A stretch of 51,753 nt of DNA from Kofleriaceae bacterium (GCA_018058095.1 JAGPCO010000048.1:1-51753); one strand, 5' to 3'; shown: positions 36,915 through 48,459, counted from the stretch's first letter. Made by a program: numbers and translations. Notes: generated by a model from the sequence alone, not told the origin.

Positions 36915-37873
36915 GTGCGGTTCCCTCCGGCCATCATCCAGCTGCGGCGGGCCCAGCTGATCCTGGTGCTGGCGGTGCTGGTGCCGACCATCCTCCTCAC
37001 CGCCATCGGCATCGTCCTGCTGTTCTTCGGCGAGGCCCGCTCGGCCCTGGCCGGCGTGCTGGTGCTGACCCTGTGCACGACCGGCATCACCGGCTACGTG
37101 CTCGGCTCGATCTTCGTCGGCAAGGGCGCCTCGCTGGCCCGGGTCCAGAACGACTTCCTGTCGTCGGTCTCGCACGAGCTGCGCACCCCCATCACGTCGA
37201 TCCGCCTCCTGCTGGAGTCGCTCGCCGACGGCCGGCTCGAGCCGGGCGAGCGGACCCGGGTGATGCAGCTGCTCGGGCAGGAGGCGCAGCGGCTCGAGAG
37301 CCTGGCCGGCCGCCTCATCGAGCTGTCGCGGATGGAGACCGGGGCCCACATCTTCGAGCAGCGCCCGATCGACGCACGCGAGCTGCTCGAGGAGGCGGTG
37401 GCCGCGTTCGACGCCGCCACCCTGAGCGAGCCCACGCCGATCGGCCTCGAGGTCGAGCCCGGGCTGTCGTTCGTCGGGGATCGCCCGGCCCTGGTCCGCG
37501 CCCTGGTCAACCTGCTGACCAACGCCTGGAAGTACACCGAGCGCGACAAGCAGATCGCGCTGTCGGCGCGCACCGTCGGACGGTGGATCGAGCTGACCGT
37601 GCGCGACAACGGCATCGGGCTCGAGCGCGGCGAGCACCGCACCATCTTCGAGCAGTTCGAACGCGGCCAGGCGGCGACCGCGCGTGGCACGCCGGGCTCC
37701 GGCCTCGGCCTGGCCTTCGTCCGCGCCATCGTCCGCGGCCACGGCGGCCGGGTCGACGTGAAGTCGCGGCCGGGGCAGGGCTCGGAGTTCACCCTGCGCC
37801 TGCCGCGCCGGGCCCGGGCCCGCACCGCCGCCCCGCGCAGCGCCACCGCCGCCGCCACCCTCGAGGCGGTGCC

Positions 37874-37877
<4 letters not shown>
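36915..37877 (+). CDS. Membrane sensor histidine kinase lacking a recognisable input domain
   Basis: A protein of 320 residues. Two TM helices (about 15-39 and 45-68) separated by only a few residues lead directly into the HisKA domain with 'SVSHELRTPITS' (H87), followed by the ATPase: N box 'NLLTNAWKYTE', G1 'DNGIGLERG', F box 'IFEQFER' and G2 'GSGLGLAFV'. There is no periplasmic loop, HAMP or PAS domain, so the signal must come from the membrane itself or from a partner. The start is GTG 36915, with CATAGT ending 6 nt before it. The stop overlaps the response regulator start (ATGA). The desaturase gene upstream suggests membrane state as the stimulus (inference). Confidence 0.92.
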
Positions 37878-38575
<698 letters not shown>

Positions 38576-38774
38576 CCCCGGCCTGGCCCCCGCCGTGCGC
38601 CGGCTCCTGGGCGGCGTGACGCCAAGTCACCGATTGCCATGCATTTCCGGCCGCGGGCGGTGACCCGGGCATGGATGTCGTGATCGACGGTCGATGGCCC
38701 GACCAATCCGGCGCAAGCCGGCGACATCGCGAGGAGTCGTCGGTGGCACAGCCAGTGCTCTGAGGATGGCGCAT
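38576..38774. other. Intergenic region with short hairpins upstream of a lipoprotein gene
   Basis: No gene was recognised in these 199 nt. On the + strand, gtgac/gtcac flanks a 5-nt loop (38616-38630) soon after the response regulator stop, and ccggc-GCAA-gccgg (38708-38721) is a 5-bp stem with a GNRA-type tetraloop. gcac/gtgc at about 38746-38758 may form another small stem. The first could be part of a terminator; the later ones would lie in the leader of the lipoprotein mRNA. A known riboswitch family could not be matched. Confidence 0.4.
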
Positions 38775-39848
38775 ATGAGCCTTCGTAGCGCCCTCGCCCT
38801 CCCCTTCATGTCCCTCCTGCTCGTCCCGGCGTGCACCGCCGGTGAGCGCGCCTCCTCCGGCGAATGCCCGGCCGACGAGGCGTGCAGCGACACCACCCCG
38901 TACGGGCTGCACTTCACCGCCACGCCGCTGGTCGGCTACGCGGATCAGGCGCCCAAGCCGGTCGCCATCGGCGGGACCCAGGAGATCGAGCTGTGGCGCC
39001 GGCTGGGCGCCGACGCGATCATCGACGAGGTGGTCGCGCTCGACGTGCCGTTCGCGGCGATGAGCGACAACGGCGACGCGGTCGGCGCCGCCATCCTCGG
39101 CACCAGCTCGGTCCGCATCACCGGCGTGGCCGACGGACGCGACCTCCTGCGCATCACCGAGGCCGGCAACGATCTCCTCCTCGATCGGTACGAGGTCTCG
39201 GCCCGGGCCCTGGCCGCGGTCCGGCCCCTGCCCTTCGGGTACGAGCAGCTGCTCGACCCGACCCAGATCGCCTTCCTGGCCGGCCCGACCGTGACGTTCG
39301 GCCTCGGCCTGTACTCGGCCGAGGGGGAGCGCCTGGCCGACCACAGCCTGACGGTGGCCGGCGCCGCGGTGACCACGCCGTCGTGGGATACGGTCGAGCT
39401 GGCGGCGCCGCCGGTCGGGCCGATCAGCCTGAACGTGACCGCCGGCGGTGCCCCGCGCGCGGTCGAGGTGACGGTGGTCGACGCGGTCGACCAGCTCGTC
39501 CCTGGCGTCGACAACCTGCCCGACACCATCGTCATCGGCAGCAGCGGCTCGGTCTGCTTCGAGGCCCACGCCGGCGCGCGCGCCGTGGTCGACCTCGACT
39601 GGACCTTCACGGTCGCCGGCGCCGGCCAGGCCGTCGGCACCGCCTCCGCCAACTGCGTCAGCGTGCAGGCGACCGCCGCCGGCCTCCTCACGATCGACGC
39701 CAGCGCGGCCGGCTCCACCACCCGCCTCGAGCTCACGGTGGCGGCGGCGGCGGCGCGGGCCGTGCGACCGACCGGCGACGCCGGGCCGGGGCCGCGCGCG
39801 GCGGCCGACGCCGAGCTGGGCCAGCGCGCGGCGCTGACCACGCGCTGA
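38775..39848 (+). CDS. Lipoprotein of unknown function
   Basis: A protein of 357 residues with a lipoprotein signal ('ALPFMSLLLVPAC', Cys at about 18), then a short Cys-containing segment ('SSGECPADEACSD') and a long beta-rich body of short strands separated by Gly/Asp turns, for example 'TVTFGLGLYSAEGERLADHS' and 'GSSGSVCFEAHAGARAVVD', like tandem Ig-like domains. No family was recognised. The ATG at 38775 has AGGAT about 7 nt upstream, a normal ribosome binding site; the ATG at 38766 overlaps that site and is less likely. The C-terminal 30 residues are Ala/Arg-rich and probably disordered. Confidence 0.75.
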   Translation: MSLRSALALPFMSLLLVPACTAGERASSGECPADEACSDTTPYGLHFTATPLVGYADQAPKPVAIGGTQEIELWRRLGADAIIDEVVALDVPFAAMSDNGDAVGAAILGTSSVRITGVADGRDLLRITEAGNDLLLDRYEVSARALAAVRPLPFGYEQLLDPTQIAFLAGPTVTFGLGLYSAEGERLADHSLTVAGAAVTTPSWDTVELAAPPVGPISLNVTAGGAPRAVEVTVVDAVDQLVPGVDNLPDTIVIGSSGSVCFEAHAGARAVVDLDWTFTVAGAGQAVGTASANCVSVQATAAGLLTIDASAAGSTTRLELTVAAAAARAVRPTGDAGPGPRAAADAELGQRAALTTR

Positions 39849-39904
39849 GCCCGCGCGCGGAGGGTGACGGCCCGGCGCCGCCGCCGCACCGCGGCGTCCT
39901 GCGG

Positions 39905-39910
39905 TACGGT
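39905..39910 (+). promoter_or_regulatory. Candidate -10 hexamer of the HIT gene
   Basis: TACGGT ends 6 nt before the ATG at 39917. It matches three of six -10 bases and no -35 was identified. Confidence 0.35.
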
Positions 39911-39916
39911 CCGGCC

Positions 39917-40363
39917 ATGGCGGACACCATCTTCGGTCGGATCCTGCGCGGCGAGCTGCCGTGCCACAAAATCTACGAGGACGACCTCGTGCTGGCCTTC
40001 CTCGACGTGTTCCCGCTGGCGCCGGGCCACACCCTGGTCATCCCCAAGGAGGCGGTGGCCACCCTCGACGCGCTGTCCGACGAGTCGGCGGCGGCGATCG
40101 GCCGGGTCCTGCCGCGCATCGCCCGCGCCGTGCTGGCGGCGACCGGCGCGACCGCCTTCAACGTGCTGCAGAACAACGGCGCCGCCGCCCACCAGGCCGT
40201 GTTCCACGTCCACTTCCACATCATCCCCAAGCCAGACGACGGCGCCGGCCTCGGCCTCGACTGGCCTGCGGGCAAGCTCGACGGCGCCGACGGTCAGGCC
40301 CTGGCCACCCGCATCGCCGCCGCGCTCGGCGGCCCGGCCGGCCGGGTCCCAGGGCACGCGTGA
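39917..40363 (+). CDS. HIT-family nucleotide hydrolase/transferase
   Basis: A protein of 148 residues, a histidine-triad protein of the Hint type: 'TIFGRILRGELPCHKIYEDD' at the start, 'AFLDVFPLAPGHTLVIPK' in the middle, and the catalytic triad 'HVHFHIIPK' preceded by 'NNGAAAHQAVF'. Hint proteins hydrolyse adenosine phosphoramidates and related nucleotides through a histidine nucleophile. The ATG at 39917 gives the standard N-terminus. Its stop overlaps the start of the next gene (GTGA, 40360-40363), so it is coupled to a lipoprotein metallopeptidase; the functional link is unclear. Confidence 0.95.
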   Translation: MADTIFGRILRGELPCHKIYEDDLVLAFLDVFPLAPGHTLVIPKEAVATLDALSDESAAAIGRVLPRIARAVLAATGATAFNVLQNNGAAAHQAVFHVHFHIIPKPDDGAGLGLDWPAGKLDGADGQALATRIAAALGGPAGRVPGHA

Positions 40364-41426
40364 GGCCGGCCGCGCTGCTGTTGCTGGCCACGCTGGTGCT
40401 CGGGGCCGGCTGCATGATGCCGCGTTACCTCGGCCAGGCCGCGCACGGCCAGCTCGACCTGATGGCGCGGGCCCGGCCGATCGACGCGGTCATCGCCGAT
40501 CCGCGCGAGCCGCACAACACCCGCGTCCTCCTGGCCGAGCTCGACGGCATCAAGCGCTTCGGCGCCAGCCACGGCCTGCGCATCCGCCGCAACTACCGGC
40601 ACTACGTCGAGGCGCGCGGGGTGGCGGCGGTGTGGTTCGTCGGCGCCGCCGACCCGCTGTCGTTCACGGCGCGCTCGTGGTGCTTCCCGATCGCCGGCTG
40701 CTTCACCGGGGTCGGCTGGTTCGATCTCGACGAGGCGCTGACCCACCGCGATCGGCTCCGGCGCGACGGCTACGACGCGTTCGCGCGCCCGGCCGCCGCC
40801 TACTCGACCGGCGGCTGGTTCCCCGATCCGGTGGTGTCGCCCATGCTGGGCGACGGCCACGGCGCCTTCGCCGACCTGGCCAACGTCATCCTGCACGAGT
40901 CGGTCCACGCCTCGGTGCTGGTGCCCGACCAGCCGTTCTTCAACGAGAGCTTCGCCGAGTACGTGGCCGACCGCCTGACCGACCGCTGGGTGGTCGAGCG
41001 CTTCGGCGCCGGCTCCGACGAGGAGGTGGCGTGGCTGTTCGGGCAGGCGGTGCGTCGGGCCCGGACCAGCCGCATGGTTGCGACCTACCGCGCGCTCGAC
41101 GCGCTGTACCAGCGCAAGGGCCCGGCGGCGGCGACGCTGGCGGCCAAGGCGGCCATCATCGATCGCGTGGTGGCCGAGCTGCGCCTGGTGCAGCGGCCCA
41201 ACAACGCGTCGCTGATCGAGATGCAGGTGTACCAGGCCGGCGGCGAGGTCCACGCCCAGGCCCACGCCGCCTGCGGCGACCTGCGCACGCTGGTGCGGGC
41301 GGCCGCGACCCTGCGCCGCGGCGACTTCGCGCGCCGGCTCGAGCAGGACCAGGCCCCGATCGGCGCCGAGCTGACCCGGCGCTGCCAGCAGCTGCGCACG
41401 GCGACCGCAGCGACCGCGCCGCCGAC

Positions 41427-41448
<22 letters not shown>
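40360..41448 (+). CDS. Lipoprotein zinc metallopeptidase (putative aminopeptidase, PF10023 type)
   Basis: A protein of 362 residues. A signal ends in the lipobox LGAGC (Cys near 18). The enzyme part has the gluzincin signature 'VILHESVHASVL' (HExxH) followed by 'FFNESFAEYVADRL', whose Glu would be the third zinc ligand. Other stretches ('HNTRVLLAELDGIKRFGASH', 'WCFPIAGCFTGVGWFD', 'YSTGGWFPDPVVSPM') match the putative aminopeptidase family, which is annotated by homology and little studied. GTG 40360 is the start; it overlaps the HIT gene stop by 4 nt. The 3' end overlaps the 3' end of the convergent Gly-rich gene by 22 nt (41427-41448). Confidence 0.87.
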
Positions 41449-42869
<1,421 letters not shown>

Positions 42870-42876
42870 GGTCGAT

Positions 42877-42882
42877 ATTGTA
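42877..42882 (-). promoter_or_regulatory. Candidate -10 hexamer of the Gly-rich lipoprotein gene
   Basis: TACAAT on the minus strand matches five of six -10 bases and ends 7 nt before the ATG at 42869, in a short AT-rich patch that stands out from the surrounding DNA. No -35 resembling TTGACA was seen 17 nt upstream. Confidence 0.5.
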
Positions 42883-42955
42883 TGCCGACGGCGCGGCGCT
42901 GGCGCGTGATCTCGCGCGCACGCCTACATCCACGCACCCCGGCCGGGTCGACTCG

Positions 42956-43996
42956 TCAGGGCGTGTGGCCGCGCCGCGTCCAGCGCCGCAGCGCCACCAG
43001 CTCGACCGGCGGCGGCGGCGTGTCGGGTGCGACCAGCGCCCCGACCCGGACCAACCCGGCGACGGTGTCGTCGTCGAGCCAGGCGGCGTCGGCGCGAGCC
43101 CGCCGCACCGCGGCCCGGGCCCGCCGCCAGTCGCCGTCGCCGCCGAGCTCGGCCAGGAACCCGAAGAAGCCGGCCGGCGCCACCACCGCGTCGAAGGTGG
43201 AGTACCCGGTCACCACGACCTGGCCGTCGTCCAGCTGGTGCCACTCCGACAGCGCCGGCTGCAGGCGGGCCGGCAACGGCGCCCACGTCGCGGCCCGCTC
43301 GGTCGCGGCCGCTCGCACCACCAGCACCTCGTCCAGGGCGACGCGCAGGGCGGGCGTGAGCAGCGCGTCGACGTCGGCGAGGTCGAGGCGCTCACTCGCC
43401 GCCGCGCAGCGCACGAAGTAGTCGGCCCAGTCCGGGTCCGGGCCGGGTGGCCCGACCCGGGCGGCACACAGCTCGGCCAGCCGCTGCTCGAGGCCCGACA
43501 CCCAGAAGCTGGCCTGGCCCCACGCCGCCGCGCCGTGCAGGCCGTGATCGTGGCGGCAGAACCAGGTCCGGCACGTGGCCGACCGCACCGCCCACACCCC
43601 GCAGCTGTCGGCGCCGCCGACCCAGAACGGGCAGCGCAGCGACTGATCCTGGCCGAAGCCACCGTCGGCGTCACGCCGGTAGCGAGCGTCGTACGCCGGG
43701 GGCGGATCGAGGCCGAGCGGGCCGACCCCGGCCGGGTCGCTCAGGCGAGCGTGTACCAGCGCGGCGCTGGCGCTGGCTGGATCGGCCAGGGCCCGTCCGA
43801 CCAGGAAGTTGGCCAGCGTCGGGTGCGCGGTGCAGCACTTGCTGTCGGCGGAGAAGCGCCACGGGTGTGGCGCCGGCGCGGCCTGCATCGGGCAGCGGGC
43901 GCAGTCGGCCCCGGCCTCGCCGGGCCAGCCGCGGTCGAGCGCGCCCAGCGCCGCGGCGAGCGGCGCCGGCAGGTGCGCGACCAGGCCGGCGCTCAT
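42956..43996 (-). CDS. Cysteine-cluster (YkgJ-like) protein of the glycogen operon
   Basis: A protein of 346 residues. The N-terminal half carries a cluster of cysteines: 'CARCP', 'KCCTAHPTLANF', 'RCPFWVGGADSCGVW', 'ATCRTWFCRHD'. The order CxxC, CC, then C...C.v....C R...C resembles the YkgJ-type zinc- or iron-binding cluster. The C-terminal half is helical with no recognised domain. It is the third gene of a glucan operon: its ATG overlaps the GH57 stop by one base (TGATG). A metal-dependent accessory role for the glucan enzymes is conceivable but only from context. No signal peptide was seen, so it is probably cytoplasmic. Confidence 0.68.
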   Translation of the reverse strand: MSAGLVAHLPAPLAAALGALDRGWPGEAGADCARCPMQAAPAPHPWRFSADSKCCTAHPTLANFLVGRALADPASASAALVHARLSDPAGVGPLGLDPPPAYDARYRRDADGGFGQDQSLRCPFWVGGADSCGVWAVRSATCRTWFCRHDHGLHGAAAWGQASFWVSGLEQRLAELCAARVGPPGPDPDWADYFVRCAAASERLDLADVDALLTPALRVALDEVLVVRAAATERAATWAPLPARLQPALSEWHQLDDGQVVVTGYSTFDAVVAPAGFFGFLAELGGDGDWRRARAAVRRARADAAWLDDDTVAGLVRVGALVAPDTPPPPVELVALRRWTRRGHTP

Positions 43997-46440
43997 CACG
44001 CCCGGGTCGCGCCGGCGCCGGGCTGTCCCAGGCGCAGCGCGGCGGTCAGGTTCTCGAGCCAGCGCAGCCGGCTGGCCGCGTCGGGATCGGTGGCGGCGGC
44101 GGCGCGCCAGCCCGGCAGGTGTTCGTCGGCCAGGCGCCAGGCCGCGTTCTGCGCGTGCCACAGGTCGACCCGGCTGCGCATGCGGCTGGCGATCTCGGCC
44201 GCGCGCGCCGCGCCTTCGAGCGCGGCCACGTCGCCCGGGGCCTCGATGACCCGATCGATGGCGCGGTGCAGGGCGCCACCGGCGGCGTAGGCGATCTCGG
44301 CGGTGTCGAGATCGACCCGGACCGACCACGCCTCGTCGATGAGCCCGCGCACGGCCGGGAACTGCGGCGGCTCGGCCGCCAGCGCCCGCAGCATGCGCCG
44401 GCGCAGCGTGTGTTCGGCCGCGGCCCGGAACGCCGGCGGGACCGGCAGCCCGACGCTGACCAGCCACCGCATGAGCCCGGCGTCGCGCGTGTACACGTCG
44501 GCCAGGGCGGCGTCGGCGGCGGCCAGCGGCTCGGCCAGCAGCCGCGCGACCACGCCGGCGCCGTCGTGGGCCCGCAGCGCCGACAGGTCGACCAGCGCGC
44601 CGGCGAAGGCCTGGCCGATGCTGGCCGCGGCGCCGACGACGTCGCCGGCGTCGAACTGCTCGAGCAGCGTGGTGCGGGCCCGGGCCCAGGCCGCGACCTC
44701 GACCTCGTCGCCGCACGGCCGGACCCCGACCACCAGCGGATGGCCGTCGCGGCGCACGCCGGCGACGTGGAACACGTCGTCCTCCTCGGTCAGGCGCGAG
44801 GTCGCGCGCAGCGTGGCCACCAGCAGGCGGGCGCCCTGGCCGCGCCGCTCGGACCGATCGACCTCCTCGACCCGATAACAGAACACCTCGGTCGCCGCCG
44901 CGCCGGCGCCGGGCCTGGCCGGATCGACCAGCGCGGCCAGAGCGACGTGGGCGACGACGTGGCGCAGGTCGACCCGCGCCGGCGCGACCTGGGCCGCCCA
45001 CAGGGCCCGGCCGTCGCCGTGCTCGGGCAGGTTGGAGTGGGCGCCGGCCAGGCGCTCGAGCAGGCCGCGCTGGCTGGCGCCGGCGTCGACCTGGCCGCGA
45101 TCGATCAGCTCGCACACCCGCGCGGCGTAGCGCAGGATCTGGACGGTCTCGATGCCCGACAGGTCGTCGAAGAACCAGCCGCAGCTGGTGAACATGGCCA
45201 TGGCCTGGCGCTGGCTCTCGAGCAGCTCGAGCGCGCGCTGGCGCACCGCCGGGGTCAGCGGCAACGCGACCTGGCTGGCCAGGAACCGATCGACCACCGC
45301 CGGCTGGCGATCGAGCACGACCTCGACGTAGGCGTCGCGCGCCGCCCACGGGTCGTGGAACAGCGCGCCCTCGGCCTCGAATACGTCGGCGGCGCGATCG
45401 CGCAGCCAGTCGAGCGCGTCGCGCAGCGGCCGGCGCCAGGCCTGACGCCAGTCGGGCCCGCTGCCGACGTTGCAGCCGCAGTCGTCGCGCCAGCGGCCGA
45501 CGCCGTGGGCACAGCTCCACGACGACGGCGCCACCACCTCGACCTCCCAGGTCGCCGGCTGCGCGGCCCGGAACGCCTCGTAGTTGCCGAGGCGGGCGCC
45601 GGCGCGCTGGCCCAGGCTGGCCAGGGCCCAGGCCAGCGCCATGTCGCCGTAGCGATGGTGGTGGCCATAGGTCTCGCCGTCGGTGGCGATGTGGCCGAGG
45701 CCGTCGCCGCGGGCCGACGACAGCAGCCGCTCGGCCAGGGCGCCGCCGTCGGTCAGCAGGCGCTCGAACGCGACCGCCTGGGCGATGGGCCCATCGTAGA
45801 AGAACAGGTCGACGCTGCGCCCGCTCGGCAGCGGGCAGCGGTACACGCGGTGGGTCTCGATCGGGCCGAGCTGCCAGGCGCCGCCGGGCGCACGCCAGCG
45901 GGCGGCCTGGCGCGGCGCCAGCACGGTGAAGGCGACGCCCTCCTCGGCCAGCACCTCGAGCGTGTCGACGTCGACCGCACACTCGGGCAGCCACATGCCG
46001 CGCGGGGCCCGCCCGAAGCGGTGGCGGAAGTCGGCCACGCCCCAGCGGACCTGGGTCACCTTGTCGCGCCGGCTGGCCAGCGGCAGGATGAGGTGGCCGT
46101 AGGCCTGGGCCATGGCCGCGCCATGACCGAGCCGGGCCAGGGCCGCGCGGTCGGCCGCGATCAGCGCGGCGTGGACGTCGGCGGCGTGCAGCTCGAGCCA
46201 CGACATCAGGGTCGGCCCGACGTTGAAGCTCATGTGCTGGTAGTTGTCGACGATGCCGACGATGCGGCCGTCGCCGTCGACGATGCGGGCCGCGCTGTTG
46301 GGCCGGTAACACTCGGCGGTGATGCGCGCGTTCCAGTCAGGGTACGGCGCGGCCGACGGCTGCGGCTCGATCACCTCGAGCCACGGGTTCTCGCGCGGCG
46401 GCTGGTAGAAGTGGCCGTGTACACACACCCACCGGGTCAC
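43996..46440 (-). CDS. GH57-family glycoside hydrolase with DUF3536-type C-terminal region
   Basis: A protein of 814 residues. It begins 'RWVCVHGHFYQPPRENPW', the signature start of a GH57 subgroup usually annotated with DUF3536. Further GH57 blocks are 'GMWLPECAVDVDTL', whose Glu is the probable nucleophile, and 'HIATDGETYGHHH', whose Asp is the probable acid/base. GH57 enzymes act on alpha-glucans (amylase, 4-alpha-glucanotransferase, branching), but the activity of this subgroup is not clear. The C-terminal 450 residues, mostly helical, would be the DUF3536 part. The start is GTG 46440, which overlaps the GlgB stop (GTGA). With GlgB upstream, a role in glycogen remodelling is likely. Confidence 0.88.
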   Translation of the reverse strand: MTRWVCVHGHFYQPPRENPWLEVIEPQPSAAPYPDWNARITAECYRPNSAARIVDGDGRIVGIVDNYQHMSFNVGPTLMSWLELHAADVHAALIAADRAALARLGHGAAMAQAYGHLILPLASRRDKVTQVRWGVADFRHRFGRAPRGMWLPECAVDVDTLEVLAEEGVAFTVLAPRQAARWRAPGGAWQLGPIETHRVYRCPLPSGRSVDLFFYDGPIAQAVAFERLLTDGGALAERLLSSARGDGLGHIATDGETYGHHHRYGDMALAWALASLGQRAGARLGNYEAFRAAQPATWEVEVVAPSSWSCAHGVGRWRDDCGCNVGSGPDWRQAWRRPLRDALDWLRDRAADVFEAEGALFHDPWAARDAYVEVVLDRQPAVVDRFLASQVALPLTPAVRQRALELLESQRQAMAMFTSCGWFFDDLSGIETVQILRYAARVCELIDRGQVDAGASQRGLLERLAGAHSNLPEHGDGRALWAAQVAPARVDLRHVVAHVALAALVDPARPGAGAAATEVFCYRVEEVDRSERRGQGARLLVATLRATSRLTEEDDVFHVAGVRRDGHPLVVGVRPCGDEVEVAAWARARTTLLEQFDAGDVVGAAASIGQAFAGALVDLSALRAHDGAGVVARLLAEPLAAADAALADVYTRDAGLMRWLVSVGLPVPPAFRAAAEHTLRRRMLRALAAEPPQFPAVRGLIDEAWSVRVDLDTAEIAYAAGGALHRAIDRVIEAPGDVAALEGAARAAEIASRMRSRVDLWHAQNAAWRLADEHLPGWRAAAATDPDAASRLRWLENLTAALRLGQPGAGATRA

Positions 46441-48380
46441 GGGCCGACCTCCGCCGGGCCGGGCCCGGGGCCCGGGGTGAGCACGACGCAGCCGAGCGGG
46501 GGCACCGTCACCACCAGCGAGTGGGCCTGGCCGTGCCACGGCACCGCCTCGGCATCGACGCCGCCGAGGTTGCCGACGTTGCCGCCGCCGTAGCTGGCGG
46601 CGTCGGAGTTGAGCAGCTCGCGCCAGTGCCCGCCTGCGGGCGCGCCGACGCGGTAGCCAGTGCGGACGATGGGCGTGAAGTTCAGCACGACGACCACCGG
46701 CGCGTCGGCCGGATCGCCCCAGCGCAGGTACGACAGCACGCTGCTGTCGCGATCGTCGCCGCCGAGCCAGGCGAAGCCGAGCGGCGGGGTGTCGCGCCGG
46801 TGCAGCGCCGGTAGCGCGCGGTAGGCCGCGTTGAGGTCGCCCAGCCAGCGGCCGAGGCCGGCGTGGCCGGGATCGGACGTGATGGCCCAGTCGAGCTCGC
46901 CGTCGTGGCTCCACTCGCGCCAGGTGCCGAGCTCGCCGCCCATGAACAGCAACTTCTTGCCGGGCACGGTCCACTGGTAGCCGAGCAAGAGGCGCAGGTT
47001 GGCCCGCCGCGCGAACGGGTCACCCGGCAGCTTGGACAGGAGCGAGCCCTTGCCGTGGACGACCTCGTCGTGGGACAGGGGCAACACGTAGCTCTCGCTG
47101 CCAGCGTACACGGCGCGGAAGGTCAGCTCGTCGTGGTGAAACCGACGGTGGATGGGATCTCGCCGCAGGTAGGCCAGGGTGTCGTGCATCCAGCCCATGT
47201 CCCACTTGAAGCCGAAGCCGAGGCCGCCGTGCTCGACTGGGCGCGACACGCCGGGCCAGGCGGTCGACTCCTCGGCGTAGGTCTGCACGTCGGGGAAGGC
47301 GGCGTAGACGGCGCGGTTGAGCTGCTGCAGGAAGGCGATGGCGTCGCGATCGTGGTTGGAGCCGTCGACGTCGGGCACCCACTCGCCGGCCCGGCGCGAG
47401 TAGTCGCGGTACAGCATGGAGGCGACGCCGTCGACGCGCAGGCCGTCGCCGTGGAACCGCTCGAGCCAGTGCACGGCCGACGAGATGAGGAAGCTGCGCA
47501 CCTCGTGCCGGGCGTAGTTGAAGATGTAGCTGGTCCAGTCGGGGTGGAAGCCGCGGCGCGGGTCGGCGTGTTCGTACAGGTGGGTGCCGTCGAACACGCC
47601 GAGGCCGTGGCTGTCGGTCGGGAAGTGAGCCGGGACCCAGTCGAAGATGACGCCGACGCCGAGCGCGTGCAGGCCGTCGACCAGGGCCATCAGGTCCTCG
47701 GGCGCGCCGTAGCGGGTGGTCGGCGCGAAGTAGCCGGTGAGCTGGTAGCCCCACGAGCCGTAGAACGGGTGCTCCATCACCGGCATCAGCTCGACGTGGG
47801 TGAAGCCGAGCCCGGCGGCGTGGTCGGCCAGCTGCTCGCCGAGCTGGCGGTAGCCGAGCACCTCGCCGTGGGCGCGCCGCCACGAGCCGAGGTGGACCTC
47901 GTAGATGCTGATCGGGGCGTCGTGGCGGTTGTGGTGGGCGCGGCGCGCCATCCAGCTGGCGTCCTGCCAGGCGTAGTCGTCGGCCCACACGATCGACGCG
48001 GTCGCCGGCGGGTGCTCGGCCCGGGCCGCCAGCGGATCGGCCTTGTCGACGCCGCGCCCGCCGGCGCCGACGACGTGGAACTTGTAGCGGGCGCCGTGGC
48101 CGACGCCGGCGACCACGCCCTCCCAGATGCCGGAGGCGTCGCGCGGCGACAGCGGGTCGGCGCCGGGGTGCCAGTGGTTCCAGTCGCCGATGACCGACAC
48201 CGCGCGCGCGCCGGGCGCCCACACCGCGAAGTGGGTCCCGGCCGCCGCCGCCCGGCTGTGGCCGTCGGCGCCGAGCTGGCCGGCGGCGACCACGTGGGCG
48301 CCCAGCTTGTGATGCAGCCGGACGTGGGTGCCCTGGTTGAACAGGTACAGGTCGTCGGCCGACAGCAGCGAGAAGGCCAT
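46437..48380 (-). CDS. glgB: 1,4-alpha-glucan (glycogen) branching enzyme
   Basis: A GH13 protein of 647 residues: a CBM48 N-terminal domain ('GTHFAVWAPGARAVSVIGDW', 'NHW', 'GIWEGVVAGV'), then the catalytic barrel with the GlgB order of motifs: 'EVHLGSWRR', 'FTHVELMPVMEHPFYGSWGY', region I 'DWVPAHFPTD', region II 'GLRVDGVASMLYRDYSR' with the nucleophile Asp, region III 'TYAEESTAWP' with the acid/base Glu, and region IV 'LPLSHDEVVHGKGSL'. It ends in a short C-terminal beta domain. It makes alpha-1,6 branches in glycogen. ATG 48380 was chosen. First gene of a three-gene operon with 4-nt and 1-nt overlaps. Confidence 0.96.
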   Translation of the reverse strand: MAFSLLSADDLYLFNQGTHVRLHHKLGAHVVAAGQLGADGHSRAAAAGTHFAVWAPGARAVSVIGDWNHWHPGADPLSPRDASGIWEGVVAGVGHGARYKFHVVGAGGRGVDKADPLAARAEHPPATASIVWADDYAWQDASWMARRAHHNRHDAPISIYEVHLGSWRRAHGEVLGYRQLGEQLADHAAGLGFTHVELMPVMEHPFYGSWGYQLTGYFAPTTRYGAPEDLMALVDGLHALGVGVIFDWVPAHFPTDSHGLGVFDGTHLYEHADPRRGFHPDWTSYIFNYARHEVRSFLISSAVHWLERFHGDGLRVDGVASMLYRDYSRRAGEWVPDVDGSNHDRDAIAFLQQLNRAVYAAFPDVQTYAEESTAWPGVSRPVEHGGLGFGFKWDMGWMHDTLAYLRRDPIHRRFHHDELTFRAVYAGSESYVLPLSHDEVVHGKGSLLSKLPGDPFARRANLRLLLGYQWTVPGKKLLFMGGELGTWREWSHDGELDWAITSDPGHAGLGRWLGDLNAAYRALPALHRRDTPPLGFAWLGGDDRDSSVLSYLRWGDPADAPVVVVLNFTPIVRTGYRVGAPAGGHWRELLNSDAASYGGGNVGNLGGVDAEAVPWHGQAHSLVVTVPPLGCVVLTPGPGPGPAEVGP

Positions 48381-48447
48381 TGGACGAACGGCAGTCTGGC
48401 ACGGGCCGCGGCGGCGGGGAACCGGCGGGATCCGGCGATGGATGTGG

Positions 48448-48453
48448 GATGAT
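48448..48453 (+). promoter_or_regulatory. Candidate -10 hexamer of the epimerase-like gene
   Basis: GATGAT matches four of six -10 bases and ends 6 nt before the GTG at 48460. This supports that start over the in-frame ATG at 48442. No -35 was found. Confidence 0.35.
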
Positions 48454-48459
48454 GGCGCG

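Noticed and set aside
38700-38774. Cyclic di-GMP (GEMM) riboswitch
   Set aside because: A GCAA tetraloop and a few compatible words are present, but the conserved GACGCAAAGCC-type core and the second stem could not be laid out.
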